Positions 7,889 to 15,942 of a stretch of DNA of 64,000 bases are shown here, in pieces (the first letter of the stretch is position 1; each line of letters starts with the position of its first letter). The translations under genes were made by a program, and so were the position numbers. This stretch comes from Streptomyces sp. APSN-46.1 (GTDB lineage Bacteria; Actinomycetota; Actinomycetes; Streptomycetales; Streptomycetaceae), in assembly GCF_022815725.1 (NCBI RefSeq), contig NZ_JALGRF010000012.1, positions 62,001 through 126,000 on the forward strand. Direction: 5' to 3'. The notes beneath the pieces were generated by a model, which was not told where the DNA came from, made no database searches, and saw only the letters and a list, made by a program, of their open reading frames with translations.

Positions 7889-8824
7889 ATGACCGCGTAC
7901 GCCGAACTCCGCGCCCAGCTGGACACCCTGGCCACCGAGGCCCACCGGCCCGAACTGGCCGACATCGACCGGCTGTCCACCCTCGACATCGCCCGCACCA
8001 TGAACGCCGAGGACGCCACCGTCCCGGCCGCCGTAGCCGCCCGGCTGCCGCAGATCGCCGTCGCCATCGACGCGATCGCCCCCCGCATGACACGCGGCGG
8101 CCGCCTGATCCACGCGGGCGCCGGCACGGCCGGGCGCATCGGCGTACTCGACGCCAGCGAGTGCCCGCCCACCTTCAACACCGACCCGGCCCAGGTCATC
8201 GGCCTGATCGCGGGCGGCCCCTCCGCCATGCTCAAGGCCGTCGAAGGCGCCGAGGACTCCAAGGAGCTGGCCGCCGCGGACCTCGCCGCGCTCGCGCTGA
8301 CCGCCGACGACACCGTCATCGGCATCTCCGCCTCCGGCCGCACCCCGTACGCGATCGGCGCGGTCGAGTACGCCCGTACGCGCGGCGCGCTCACCGTCGG
8401 CCTCTCCTGCAACCCCGGCTCCGCGCTCGCCGCGGCCGCCGAGCACGGCATCGAGGTGGTGACCGGCCCCGAGCTGCTGACCGGGTCCACCCGCCTGAAG
8501 GCCGGTACCGCGCAGAAGCTGGTGCTCAACCTGATCTCGACCATCACGATGATCCGCCTCGGCAAGACGTACGGAAATCTGATGGTCGACCTGCGCGCCT
8601 CCAACGAGAAGCTGCGCGCCCGCTCCCGCCGCATCGTCGCACTGGCGACCGGCGCGCCCGACGCCGAGATCGAGACCGCGCTCACCGCCACCGGCGGCGA
8701 GGTCAAGAACGCCATCCTCGTCATCCTCGCGGGCGTGGACGCCCCCACCGCGGCCGAGCTGCTCAGCACCTCACAGGGCCACCTGCGCGCCGCCCTCGCC
8801 GCCAAGAGCGCCACCACCACCTGA
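7889..8824 (+). CDS. murQ: N-acetylmuramic acid 6-phosphate etherase
   Basis: A 311-residue cytosolic SIS-domain enzyme. MurQ cleaves the D-lactyl ether of MurNAc-6-phosphate to GlcNAc-6-phosphate, feeding cell-wall sugar into NagA. Diagnostic features are THEAHRPELADID-type N-terminus (here TEAHRPELADID), the phosphosugar loop IHAGAGTAGRIGVLDASECP with the catalytic glutamate region, GISASGRTPYAIGA, and the C-terminal helical part starting near residue 240. It starts at ATG 7889 and is followed after 47 bases by an EIIBC permease gene, the usual uptake partner. No dre box is visible just upstream, unlike the nag genes. Confidence 0.92.
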   Translation: MTAYAELRAQLDTLATEAHRPELADIDRLSTLDIARTMNAEDATVPAAVAARLPQIAVAIDAIAPRMTRGGRLIHAGAGTAGRIGVLDASECPPTFNTDPAQVIGLIAGGPSAMLKAVEGAEDSKELAAADLAALALTADDTVIGISASGRTPYAIGAVEYARTRGALTVGLSCNPGSALAAAAEHGIEVVTGPELLTGSTRLKAGTAQKLVLNLISTITMIRLGKTYGNLMVDLRASNEKLRARSRRIVALATGAPDAEIETALTATGGEVKNAILVILAGVDAPTAAELLSTSQGHLRAALAAKSATTT

Positions 8825-8871
8825 CCCCTGGCCCCTGACCCCTGACCCCCCACGCAAGGCGAGAGACCACC

Positions 8872-10380
8872 ATGGCCCCTGACAAGAACCGCGCCACCGC
8901 CGCCGCGATCCTTCCGCTGGTCGGCGGCCCGGACAACATCACCTCCATCGCGCACTGCATGACCCGCCTGCGCATCGGCCTGCGCGACCGCTCGCTGGTC
9001 CAGGACGAGGCGCTCAAGGCCGTCCCCGCGGTCATGGGCGTCGTGGACGACGAGACCTACCAGATCGTGCTGGGCCCGGGCACCGTCGCCCGCGTCACGC
9101 CCGAGTTCGAGGCACTGGTGGCGGAGCACCGCTCGCCGACGCCCCCAACCTCGCCCCCGCCCACGCCCACGCCCTCGCACTCCGTCACGGCGGAGGAACT
9201 CGCCGACCGGGGCGCCGCGTTGAAGGAGGCCCGGAAGGCCCGCAACGCCACCCCCGTCAAGCTGTTCCTGCGCCGCGTCGCGAACATCTTCGTCCCGCTG
9301 ATCCCGGCGCTGATCGGCTGCGGCATCATCGCCGGCCTCGGCGGCGTCCTCGCCAACACGGGCTGGCTGCCGGCCGTCGTCCCCGCGCTCGCGGCCATGG
9401 CCTCGGGGTTCATGTCACTCATCGCCGTCTTCGTCGGCTACAACACCGCCAAGGAGTTCGGCGGCACGCCGATCCTCGGCGGCGCGGTCGCCGCCGTCAT
9501 CGTCTTCCCCGGCGTCGCGAAGATCGACGCCTTCGGCCAGCACCTCTCCCCCGGCCAGGGCGGCGTCCTGGGCGCGCTGGCGGCCGCGTACCTCGCGGTC
9601 CGCGTCGAGAGGCTGTGCCGCAAGTGGGTCCCGGAGGCCGTGGACGCGCTGGTCACCCCCACCGTCACCGTCCTGGTCTCCGGCCTGGTCACCCTCTTCG
9701 GTCTGATGTTCGTCGCCGGTGAGGTCTCCGCCGCCATCGGCAGCTCCGCCACCTGGCTCCTCGCCAACGGCGGCGCCCTCGCGGGCCTGGTCCTGGGCGG
9801 CCTCTTCCTCCCGCTCGTCATGCTGGGCCTGCACCAGGCCCTGATCCCCATCCACACCACCCTGATCGAGCAGAACGGCTACACCGTCCTCCTCCCCATC
9901 CTCGCCATGGCGGGCGCGGGCCAGGTCGGCGCCGCGATCGCCGTCTACTGCCGCCTCCCGCACAACCGTTCCCTCCGTACGACCATCAAGTCGGCGCTCC
10001 CGGCCGGGTTCCTGGGCGTCGGCGAACCCCTGATCTACGGGGTCTCGCTTCCGCTGGGCCGCCCCTTCGTCACCGCCTGCGTCGGCGGCGCGGCGGGCGG
10101 GGCGTTCGTGGGCCTGTTCAACCAGCTGGGCGTGGCCTTCGGCTCGACGGCCATCGGCCCGTCGGGCTGGGCCCTGTTCCCGCTGCTGGACGGCAAGTCC
10201 GGAATGGGCCCCACCCTCGCGATCTACGCCGGCGGCCTGGCGGTCGGATACCTGGCGGGCTTCGCCGCGACCTACTTCTTCGGCTTCACCGGCCCCATGC
10301 TGACGGACCTCAACACCGACCCCGTCCCGACCTCGGCGACACCGACGACCGACCCGGACAAGGAACCGGCCCTGGCCTAA
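8872..10380 (+). CDS. murP: PTS EIIBC permease, MurP-like (N-acetylmuramic acid uptake)
   Basis: A 502-residue membrane protein. Residues 1-85 form an EIIB domain with phospho-cysteine 29 in SIAHCMTRLRI. After a Pro/Thr/Ser linker (85-115), an EIIC domain has about ten hydrophobic segments and the substrate loop GVGEPLIYGVSLPLGRPF. No EIIA is fused or adjacent, so it must use a separate IIA (Crr-type). The neighbouring murQ makes MurNAc the likely substrate; a glucosamine or sucrose-type sugar cannot be excluded. The start ATG has GGCGAGAG-type spacing upstream after a CCCCTGACC triplicate. Confidence 0.85.
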   Translation: MAPDKNRATAAAILPLVGGPDNITSIAHCMTRLRIGLRDRSLVQDEALKAVPAVMGVVDDETYQIVLGPGTVARVTPEFEALVAEHRSPTPPTSPPPTPTPSHSVTAEELADRGAALKEARKARNATPVKLFLRRVANIFVPLIPALIGCGIIAGLGGVLANTGWLPAVVPALAAMASGFMSLIAVFVGYNTAKEFGGTPILGGAVAAVIVFPGVAKIDAFGQHLSPGQGGVLGALAAAYLAVRVERLCRKWVPEAVDALVTPTVTVLVSGLVTLFGLMFVAGEVSAAIGSSATWLLANGGALAGLVLGGLFLPLVMLGLHQALIPIHTTLIEQNGYTVLLPILAMAGAGQVGAAIAVYCRLPHNRSLRTTIKSALPAGFLGVGEPLIYGVSLPLGRPFVTACVGGAAGGAFVGLFNQLGVAFGSTAIGPSGWALFPLLDGKSGMGPTLAIYAGGLAVGYLAGFAATYFFGFTGPMLTDLNTDPVPTSATPTTDPDKEPALA

Positions 10381-10495
10381 CCCCTGGCGTAACCCCCGGC
10401 GGGCGGGGAGGCCGGACGCATGAAGCTCCCCGCCGCAGCCGTCACCGCCCCAAAACCCCTGGCCCGTTTCCGCACCTGTCAGACATGATCCACCG

Positions 10496-11119
10496 ATGAC
10501 CGAAGCGATACCCCCGGTGGTCCCGGCCGGCCGGATGAGCGCTGTCCCGCAGCCGGAGTTCGCCCTCCCCGGCGGGATGCACCTGCGTCCCTGGACCGTG
10601 GACGACGCCCCCGCGCTGGTCGAGGCCGGCCGCGACCCGGAGATCCAGCACTGGAACCGCCCGGGCCGGCTCACCCTGGCCGAGGCCGAAGACCGGATCG
10701 CCCGCTGGCACGGCCTCTGGCAGACCGAGGAGGCCGGGATCTGGGCCGTCGCCCCCGCCACCGGAGGCCCGGCCGTCGGCCTGATCGGCCTGGCCGACCT
10801 CGATCTACGGGACGGCAGCGGCGAGTTCCTCTACTGGTTGCTACCCGCCGGGCGCGGCAGCGGGATCACGGTGAAGGCCACGGACCGGATCCGCCGCTGG
10901 GCCTTCGAGGACGTGGGCCTGCACCGCCTGCGCATCACCCACTCCGTGGCCAACCCGGCCTCCTGCGCCATCGCGACGAAGGCCGGCTTCCCACTGGAAG
11001 GCACCATGCGCGGCGCCCTCCTCCACGCGGACGGCTGGCACGACGAACACCTCCACGCCCGCCTGCGCACCGACCCCGAGGACCTCGCGCCCCCTGCGGC
11101 AACCGCCTCGGCGCCGTAA
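10496..11119 (+). CDS. GNAT N-acetyltransferase (RimJ/RimL-like)
   Basis: A 207-residue acetyltransferase of the ribosomal-protein/small-molecule GNAT group. The N-terminal beta-strand MHLRPWTVDDAPALVEAGRDPEI, the acetyl-CoA turn (LLPAGRGSGITVKATDRI) and LHRLRITHSVANPASCAIATKAGF are typical. The acceptor substrate is unknown. ATG 10496 lies six bases after CATGAT, again a leaderless-like spacing. It ends 3 bases before the convergent secreted-protein gene. Confidence 0.75.
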   Translation: MTEAIPPVVPAGRMSAVPQPEFALPGGMHLRPWTVDDAPALVEAGRDPEIQHWNRPGRLTLAEAEDRIARWHGLWQTEEAGIWAVAPATGGPAVGLIGLADLDLRDGSGEFLYWLLPAGRGSGITVKATDRIRRWAFEDVGLHRLRITHSVANPASCAIATKAGFPLEGTMRGALLHADGWHDEHLHARLRTDPEDLAPPAATASAP

Positions 11120-11121
11120 GG

Positions 11122-11649
11122 TCAGGGGTTATCGACCGTGCCCGGGTCGATCTGTGCGCCGATGCCGTCGATGGCGCCGTCCGGTGCGAGCGTGACGCGG
11201 ACAATGACGGGCTGGATGGGATGGGGCGGGACGATCGGAATGATGGGGTCCGGCGGAAAGATGTTGTAGAAGGTCGGGCGGAAGGTAAGCGGGCTGATCG
11301 GGCCCGGCGGGAAGGCGACCACGTCGGTGTCGCTGCCGACGAGGCGGTAGGTGTCGCCGCTGACCTGGCCGATGCCAGTGGTGCGGAGCAAGGTGCTGGT
11401 CACGCGGGCGGTGCCGCCGCCGCCCGGCTCGGTCTCGGTGACGACCCTGACGCGGATACTGCCGGTGACGTCGATCGGTTCCGAGCCGAAAGTTCTGAAC
11501 GTGCCGCTGAGGGGCAGCACCACGGTCTGTCGGTGGAGGACCTGTGCGCGCTGGGCGGCGGCCGTGGTTGTGGTTGTGGGGATGACCAGGCCCAGCATGG
11601 CCAGAACGAGGCAGGCCTTCGTGACGGCGCGCGTGAGATGACCGCGCAT
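11122..11649 (-). CDS. Secreted protein of unknown function
   Basis: 175 residues with a clear Sec signal peptide: basic start MRGHLTRAVTKA, hydrophobic LVLAMLGLVIP and a Thr/Ala region ending AAAQ (cleavage near residue 33). The mature part is beta-rich (TGSIRVRVVTETEP, RVTSTLLRTTG) and ends with a proline-rich segment (FPPDPIIPIVPPHP) and VTLAPDGAIDGIG. ATG 11649 has GGGAG five bases upstream. Composition is less GC-rich than nearby core genes. It lies downstream of a second secreted gene on the same strand. No family recognised. Confidence 0.65.
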   Translation of the reverse strand: MRGHLTRAVTKACLVLAMLGLVIPTTTTTAAAQRAQVLHRQTVVLPLSGTFRTFGSEPIDVTGSIRVRVVTETEPGGGGTARVTSTLLRTTGIGQVSGDTYRLVGSDTDVVAFPPGPISPLTFRPTFYNIFPPDPIIPIVPPHPIQPVIVRVTLAPDGAIDGIGAQIDPGTVDNP

Positions 11650-11846
11650 GGGTGCTCCCATCGGTGAGGCGGGACCGCGTATCCACGCCCATCCCGCGGA
11701 CGGAAGTCCAGCCTGTCCGGCCGACCGCCCACGTGTCGCGTCGGACAGGTCCGGACGGGTTCGGTTCTCACCCGCATGCCAGATGGGATGGTGAGGCGGT
11801 TGTCCGACGGACGCCTGCCGGGCCTGAGGGGCAGTCAGCTGCTCTG

Positions 11847-12273
11847 TCAGGGCGCGTTGACCCCGTTGGGGCAAGTGTCGCCGGTGATGCGGGTTGGGTC
11901 ATTCGCAGAGGTCAGGATTCCGTCCTCGGGCCCACCACTGAGGGTGACGGTGTTGTTGACTGGTGATGTCCGGGCAGTCAACACTGGTGCCAATGCTTGC
12001 CTCAACGTTGTTGACCGCAGCGAACGTGAGTCCCTGCGGATACTGGTCCGTGATGCGCACTGTGCCGGTGGTTGCGGCGTCGCCGGTGTTGATGAACTCG
12101 AAGTGGTAGGTCCCCTGCCCTCCACGGACGAAGTTCCCCTCGTGGGACTTCGTCACGCTCATTTGGGCCTGGGCATATGCCGGGGTGGCCCCGGTGGTGA
12201 GCGGCAGGGCGATGCTCAGCCCGAGGACGGCTCCGAGGGCGGACATCCGTCGCCTCAGCGTATGCATGGACAT
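11847..12273 (-). pseudogene. Secreted DUF11-like protein, apparently frameshifted
   Basis: The open frame from ATG 12273 (RBS GGGAG ten bases upstream) encodes a signal peptide (MSMHTLRRRMSALGAVLGL to PAYAQAQ) and a beta-sandwich start resembling DUF11/surface-repeat domains (GTYHFEFINTGDAATTG, VRITDQYPQGLTF). After DCPDITSQ it runs into a poor tail and stops at 11899. The overlapping frame continues naturally with VNNTVTLSGGPEDGILTS and TGDTCPNGVNAP and stops at 11847. A single indel near 11960-11985 would join them. It is either a real frameshift or a sequencing error. Confidence 0.6.
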
Positions 12274-12452
12274 GATCGGCTTCTCCCGTCGGGTGGTTCG
12301 CGCGGGACTCCTGGAAGTAGGGCAACGCACCGCGGACGCCGTCATCGCGGGGTGCGGCGGCCGTTTCACCCGTTCGCCCCGGCACCAGCGGAAGCATTCA
12401 CCCCGCTGGTCGGCCCCGGCCGTTGCGAGGAGGGAGAAAGCGGCACTGAGGT

Positions 12453-13115
12453 TCACGCTCCGGCAGCCGCCCGCAGGAAGCGGACCAGGTCGTCCACGCT
12501 GTAGCCGAGTTTCGGGCCGCGCTCGGCGGCCATCAGCAGCAGCTGGCCCACGATCTCCGCGCCCCAGCCGTCCGTGCCGTCCGACGACCACTCCCACAGC
12601 TTCTCGATGCCGAGATCGGTCATGAGCAGCCCGTGCTCGGTCCGGATCTCGCCGCACAGGTCCGCGACCGCATCCAGCAGCCGCGCACCCGGCCGCTCGC
12701 AGCGCAGCCCGAAGTACCCGCCGACGTCCTCGACCACGCAGCCCTCCGGCGGCTCCGCCTTGAGCCCGTCGTAGCGTGGATCACCGAACTGCGGATACTC
12801 CTCCACCGGGCAGTGGATCAGCGTGAACCGCTGCCATCCCGGCGGCGGAGGCGGCTGCGGCCGCCAGGCCCTCAACCCGAAGGCCTCGTGCACCAGCGCG
12901 GTCGCCTCGTCCGCCGTGTCGGCCGACCTCGTCTCGCGTCGCTCACCGTCGTCCCCGACGGCGGTCCACAGCCCACTGCCCTCATCGCGCTGCACGCGCA
13001 CGGAAAGTCCCATGTCCCCACGCTTCCACCCGCCACCGACAAGGGCCGTATCCAAACCACGCAGCTTCCACCCGAGTTCGAACCCGAACTCCGCCGCCGC
13101 GACCGCCTCGCTCAC
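12453..13115 (-). CDS. Hypothetical protein, 220 aa
   Basis: A soluble protein without a family I recognise. GTG 13115 is chosen because GGGAG lies five bases before it and GTGA overlaps the stop of the upstream 72-residue gene, so the two are translationally coupled. The first 60 residues (VSEAVAAAEFGFELGWKLRG) look helical. The middle has a proline run (QPPPPPGW) before a conserved-looking segment (IHCPVEEYPQFGDPRYDGL), and the C-terminus is helical (LGYSVDDLVRFLRAAAGA). Its pairing opposite an HTH/DUF397 pair suggests a linked role, but that is inference. Confidence 0.6.
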   Translation of the reverse strand: MSEAVAAAEFGFELGWKLRGLDTALVGGGWKRGDMGLSVRVQRDEGSGLWTAVGDDGERRETRSADTADEATALVHEAFGLRAWRPQPPPPPGWQRFTLIHCPVEEYPQFGDPRYDGLKAEPPEGCVVEDVGGYFGLRCERPGARLLDAVADLCGEIRTEHGLLMTDLGIEKLWEWSSDGTDGWGAEIVGQLLLMAAERGPKLGYSVDDLVRFLRAAAGA

Positions 13116-13330
13116 GCGCGCTCCCGCTCGTGGAGTACGGCGGCCAGCCGGAGCGCCGTGTCCAGGTTGCAGCGGCCGAGGTCCACGAGAGGCAGCCCGT
13201 ACGTACCGGCGGCCGACACCCCGTCCACCCCCAGGGACGGAAAGACCACCCCCACCCCGGTCAGTGCTTCCTTCAACTGCTGCACGGCCCCCTCGGCCGC
13301 CTCCATCCGCTCCTGTGGCGTGAGCACCAT
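13112..13330 (-). CDS. Small hypothetical protein, 72 aa, linked to HTH/DUF397 loci
   Basis: MVLTPQERMEAAEGAVQQLKEALTG forms an amphipathic N-terminal helix, followed by PLVDLGRCNLDTALRLAAVL, a motif I associate with small Streptomyces proteins found beside HTH/DUF397 genes. ATG 13330 has AGGTGA eight bases upstream. It overlaps the downstream 220-residue gene by four bases (GTGA). It is transcribed divergently from the HTH regulator across a 115-base gap. Function unknown. Confidence 0.6.
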   Translation of the reverse strand: MVLTPQERMEAAEGAVQQLKEALTGVGVVFPSLGVDGVSAAGTYGLPLVDLGRCNLDTALRLAAVLHERERA

Positions 13331-13445
13331 GACATGTCACCTTTCTACGCTGCGTGTTCAGGTTCGACACACAGCGTGGCGACATCGTCGCTAGCCTTTC
13401 AAGCAGGCAGGTACAGCAACAAGTGCCGTTGCAACAGGAGTTGTC
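13331..13445. promoter_or_regulatory. Divergent promoter region with GTTGCAAC palindrome
   Basis: The 115 bases between the divergent unknown pair and the HTH gene are less GC-rich and contain repeated CAAC/GTTG half-sites, including the 8-bp palindrome GTTGCAAC just before the HTH gene's ribosome site (CAGGAG, five bases before ATG 13446). This is a plausible autoregulatory operator for the HTH protein, but no consensus is known to me. Confidence 0.35.
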
Positions 13446-14285
13446 ATGCCAGCACCCAAGAACCTCGACCCCTCCTCCTCACCCCGCGCCCTCCTCGGCG
13501 CAGAACTACGCGTGGCGCGCGAACGCGCCGGCCTCACCCAGGCCCGGCTGGGTGAGTTGCTCTTCGTGAGCGGCGCCTACATCGGCCAGTTCGAAGCAGG
13601 CACGCGGCGCATGCACCTCGACATCGCACGCCAGCTAGACAAAATCCTCCAAACGGACGGCTTCTTCGCTCGCAACTGTGGAGCCCTGGCCAAGTCCAAA
13701 TACCCCGACCACTTCGCCGCAGCGGCCGAGGCTGAGGCCGAAGCCCTGACCATCCGGGAATACTCGCCTCTGGCACTACCTGGGATGCTCCAGCCGGAGG
13801 CGTATGCGCGAGAGGTCTTTCGCGCGTACCAACCGACCGCGACAGCAGACGTCATCGACGAACTGGTGAGGAACCGGCTGGACCGAGCCGCCCTGCTCAC
13901 GCATCCAACAACGCCCATGCTGTGGTGCGTGTTGGACGAGAGCGTTCTTCGGCGGGTTGTGGGCGGAAGGATGGTGATGGCGGAGGCCCTGCGGCACATC
14001 GTCACTCTCATCCGCGCCTGCCGGATCGTCGTCCAGGTACTACCGTTCAGCGCAGGCGCCCACTCATCAATGGGCGGCACGCTGAAACTGCTGACCTTTG
14101 AGGACGCTCCCCCGCTCGCCTACGTTCAAGGCAACGCGATAGGAGTGCTGTTGGACGATCCGGCCACGGTCGCTCGGCACTCGCTGACCTACGATCTCCT
14201 CACGGCCAACGCGCTGTCACCGCGCAAGTCCCTGGCCTTGATCGAATCGGTGGCGGAGGATTACGAACATGACCAGCACGCCTGA
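13446..14285 (+). CDS. XRE-family regulator with DUF5753 (WhiJ-like)
   Basis: A 279-residue DNA-binding protein. The helix-turn-helix lies at about residues 15-70 (LRVARERAGLTQARLGELLFVSG), and the C-terminal DUF5753 domain spans about 95-270 (SPLALPGMLQPEAYAR, VLDESVLRRVVGG, LPFSAGAHSSMGG). In Streptomyces such genes are numerous, precede a small DUF397 protein and include WhiJ, which affects development. The next gene overlaps this one by 17 bases and encodes the DUF397 partner. A regulator-plus-modulator pair is the established picture; the target genes are probably the divergent pair. Confidence 0.9.
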   Translation: MPAPKNLDPSSSPRALLGAELRVARERAGLTQARLGELLFVSGAYIGQFEAGTRRMHLDIARQLDKILQTDGFFARNCGALAKSKYPDHFAAAAEAEAEALTIREYSPLALPGMLQPEAYAREVFRAYQPTATADVIDELVRNRLDRAALLTHPTTPMLWCVLDESVLRRVVGGRMVMAEALRHIVTLIRACRIVVQVLPFSAGAHSSMGGTLKLLTFEDAPPLAYVQGNAIGVLLDDPATVARHSLTYDLLTANALSPRKSLALIESVAEDYEHDQHA

Positions 14286-14523
14286 GCGCGATCTGTCGGA
14301 AGCCATATGGCACAAGTCCAGCTATAGCGATGGCACTGGCGGCGACTGCCTGGAGATGGCCACCTGGCGGAAGTCCACCCACAGCGGCGGCAGCGGCGGC
14401 GACTGCCTCGAAGTAGCCGACGGCCACCCCAACCTCGTCCCCGTCCGCGACTCCAAGGTCCCGGACGGCCCGCACCTCACCTTCAACGGCCCCGCCTGGG
14501 CGGCGTTCGTCACCACCCTATGA
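14269..14523 (+). CDS. DUF397 protein with duplicated N-terminal motif
   Basis: An 84-residue DUF397 protein, the usual partner of the upstream regulator, which it overlaps by 17 bases. The DUF397 signature W-KSS-S-GG-CLE occurs twice: IWHKSSYSDGTGGDCLEMA and then TWRKSTHSGGSGGDCLEVAD. The rest (VPVRDSKVPDGPHLTF...WAAFV) is present once. A normal family member has one copy in about 60-65 residues, so this is a partial internal duplication. The 3' end overlaps the convergent membrane protein gene by 14 bases. Confidence 0.85.
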   Translation: MTSTPERDLSEAIWHKSSYSDGTGGDCLEMATWRKSTHSGGSGGDCLEVADGHPNLVPVRDSKVPDGPHLTFNGPAWAAFVTTL

Positions 14524-15898
14524 CCGGCCTGACCGAGAAGTAGACCGGCAGCCGGCCGCCCTCGTCCAGGTTGACGAACGTGTAGCCGGCGGGCTGGTCC
14601 GCGTATACCTCGAAGCGGCGGCCCAGCGGCACGTCGCGCAGGACGGTCGGCCGCTGCCCGGGCGCGCCCGAGTCGCCGTTCAGGTGCCAGAGGTACGTCC
14701 ACCAGCGGTCCGAGGTCACCACATCGACCCCGCCCGCCCGGCCCGGCGCGATCCCCCGTACGTCGTGGCCGTCGAGCCCCGCGTGCCAGACGCGCCGGCC
14801 GTCGGTCAGCGAGTACGCCGACAGGCCCGGCTTCTTGCCCTGCCCGGACGCGATCAGCAGCCCGCCGACGGCCAGCGGGGTCGGCTGCGTCGGCAGGCCC
14901 GCCACCGAGCCGCGGGGCCGGCCGGTGTCGTCGAAGAGCAGTACCGAGCCGTCCGGGACCTGAACGGCGGCCGGGCGCACGGACAGCACCCGGCCGGTGC
15001 CGGCCAGCGGGCTCTCCCAGAGGGCGCGGCCCGTCACCGCGTCGAGCGCCCGCAGGCGGGGGCGGCCCGCGCAGTCCGCCACCGCCAGGATCCGGCCGTC
15101 GGCCCCGTCGAGGGCCGTGACGCGGCAGTCCGTACCGAGTGGGGCGCGCCAGCGTTCGGTGCCCGAGGTCAGGTCGAGGCCGAGCAGGGCGGCTTCGTCC
15201 AGCACCACCGCCGTACCGTCCACGGCGACCGGCGGGACTCCGCCGGCCGGGGACAGGTCCCGGCCCCACAGACGCCCGCCCGAGGACCGCAGGTCCACGG
15301 CCTCGACCCGGGCCCCGCACGCGCCCGCCGCGTCCCGCCCGTACGCGACGAGTCCCGTGAACGCGGGCGTGGTGCGGCTCAGCGCGCAGACCGAAGTGCC
15401 CTCCGGGGCGCGCAGGGTGCCACCGGAGCGGCCCTCGCCGTTGAAGAGGAACAGGGCGTCCGACCTGGCCCGGACCATGCCCGTCGGCCCGAGCGACCAG
15501 GCGTCGAGCGGGCGGGCGGTGGCCGGCCGGTCGGGCGCGTACCAGGTCCAGGCGTACGCGTGCGGGCCGCGCATCCACTCGAAGCCCAGCCAGCCCGGCC
15601 ACAGGGCGGCCAGCGCGACGAGAACGGCGACGGCCTTGGCCGGCCCGCCGAAGCGGGTGACGCGCGGCCCAGACGCTGCCGACCGGGTGCCCGCCGCCAC
15701 CGTGGCGATCGCGAGCAGCGGCAGGACCATCAGCAGCCATCCCAGACCCCGCGGCCAACCGTGGGCGTGGGCATGGGCGTCGAGCGCCAGTTTCGCGGTG
15801 AGTACTCCGTACAGCACCACCACGCCGGCCAGGGCCGAGGCGAGCACGAGCGACAGGTGCGCGGTGATCCGCCCGCGCGGCGGTGTCGGCTGTTCCAT
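14510..15898 (-). CDS. Membrane protein with PQQ-like beta-propeller domain
   Basis: 462 residues. Three or four N-terminal hydrophobic segments (HLSLVLASALAGVVVLYGVL, GLGWLLMVLPLLAIATVAAG, AVAVLVALAALWPGWLGF) anchor a large extracytoplasmic part built of PQQ-like propeller blades (LDLTSGTERWRAPLG, LDAVTGRALWESPLAG, YSLTDGRRVWHAGLDG). Such propellers usually act as scaffolds or binding platforms; no catalytic PQQ ligands are evident and I would not call it a dehydrogenase. It starts at ATG 15898. No operon partners: the next gene upstream is separated by a truncated SDR on the same strand. Confidence 0.7.
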   Translation of the reverse strand: MEQPTPPRGRITAHLSLVLASALAGVVVLYGVLTAKLALDAHAHAHGWPRGLGWLLMVLPLLAIATVAAGTRSAASGPRVTRFGGPAKAVAVLVALAALWPGWLGFEWMRGPHAYAWTWYAPDRPATARPLDAWSLGPTGMVRARSDALFLFNGEGRSGGTLRAPEGTSVCALSRTTPAFTGLVAYGRDAAGACGARVEAVDLRSSGGRLWGRDLSPAGGVPPVAVDGTAVVLDEAALLGLDLTSGTERWRAPLGTDCRVTALDGADGRILAVADCAGRPRLRALDAVTGRALWESPLAGTGRVLSVRPAAVQVPDGSVLLFDDTGRPRGSVAGLPTQPTPLAVGGLLIASGQGKKPGLSAYSLTDGRRVWHAGLDGHDVRGIAPGRAGGVDVVTSDRWWTYLWHLNGDSGAPGQRPTVLRDVPLGRRFEVYADQPAGYTFVNLDEGGRLPVYFSVRPVIGW

Positions 15899-15942
15899 GA
15901 TCCCCCCAGCCGCAGGGTAACGGCCGCGCCGTCGCGTGCGTG

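Noticed and set aside
7365..8838. Arg/Pro-rich 493-codon frame over murQ and the minisatellite
   Set aside because: Frame-shifted shadow of murQ joined to simple repeats.
10381..10495. Possible small gene between the EIIBC permease and the GNAT
   Set aside because: No ORF with a start signal; it looks like ordinary spacer.
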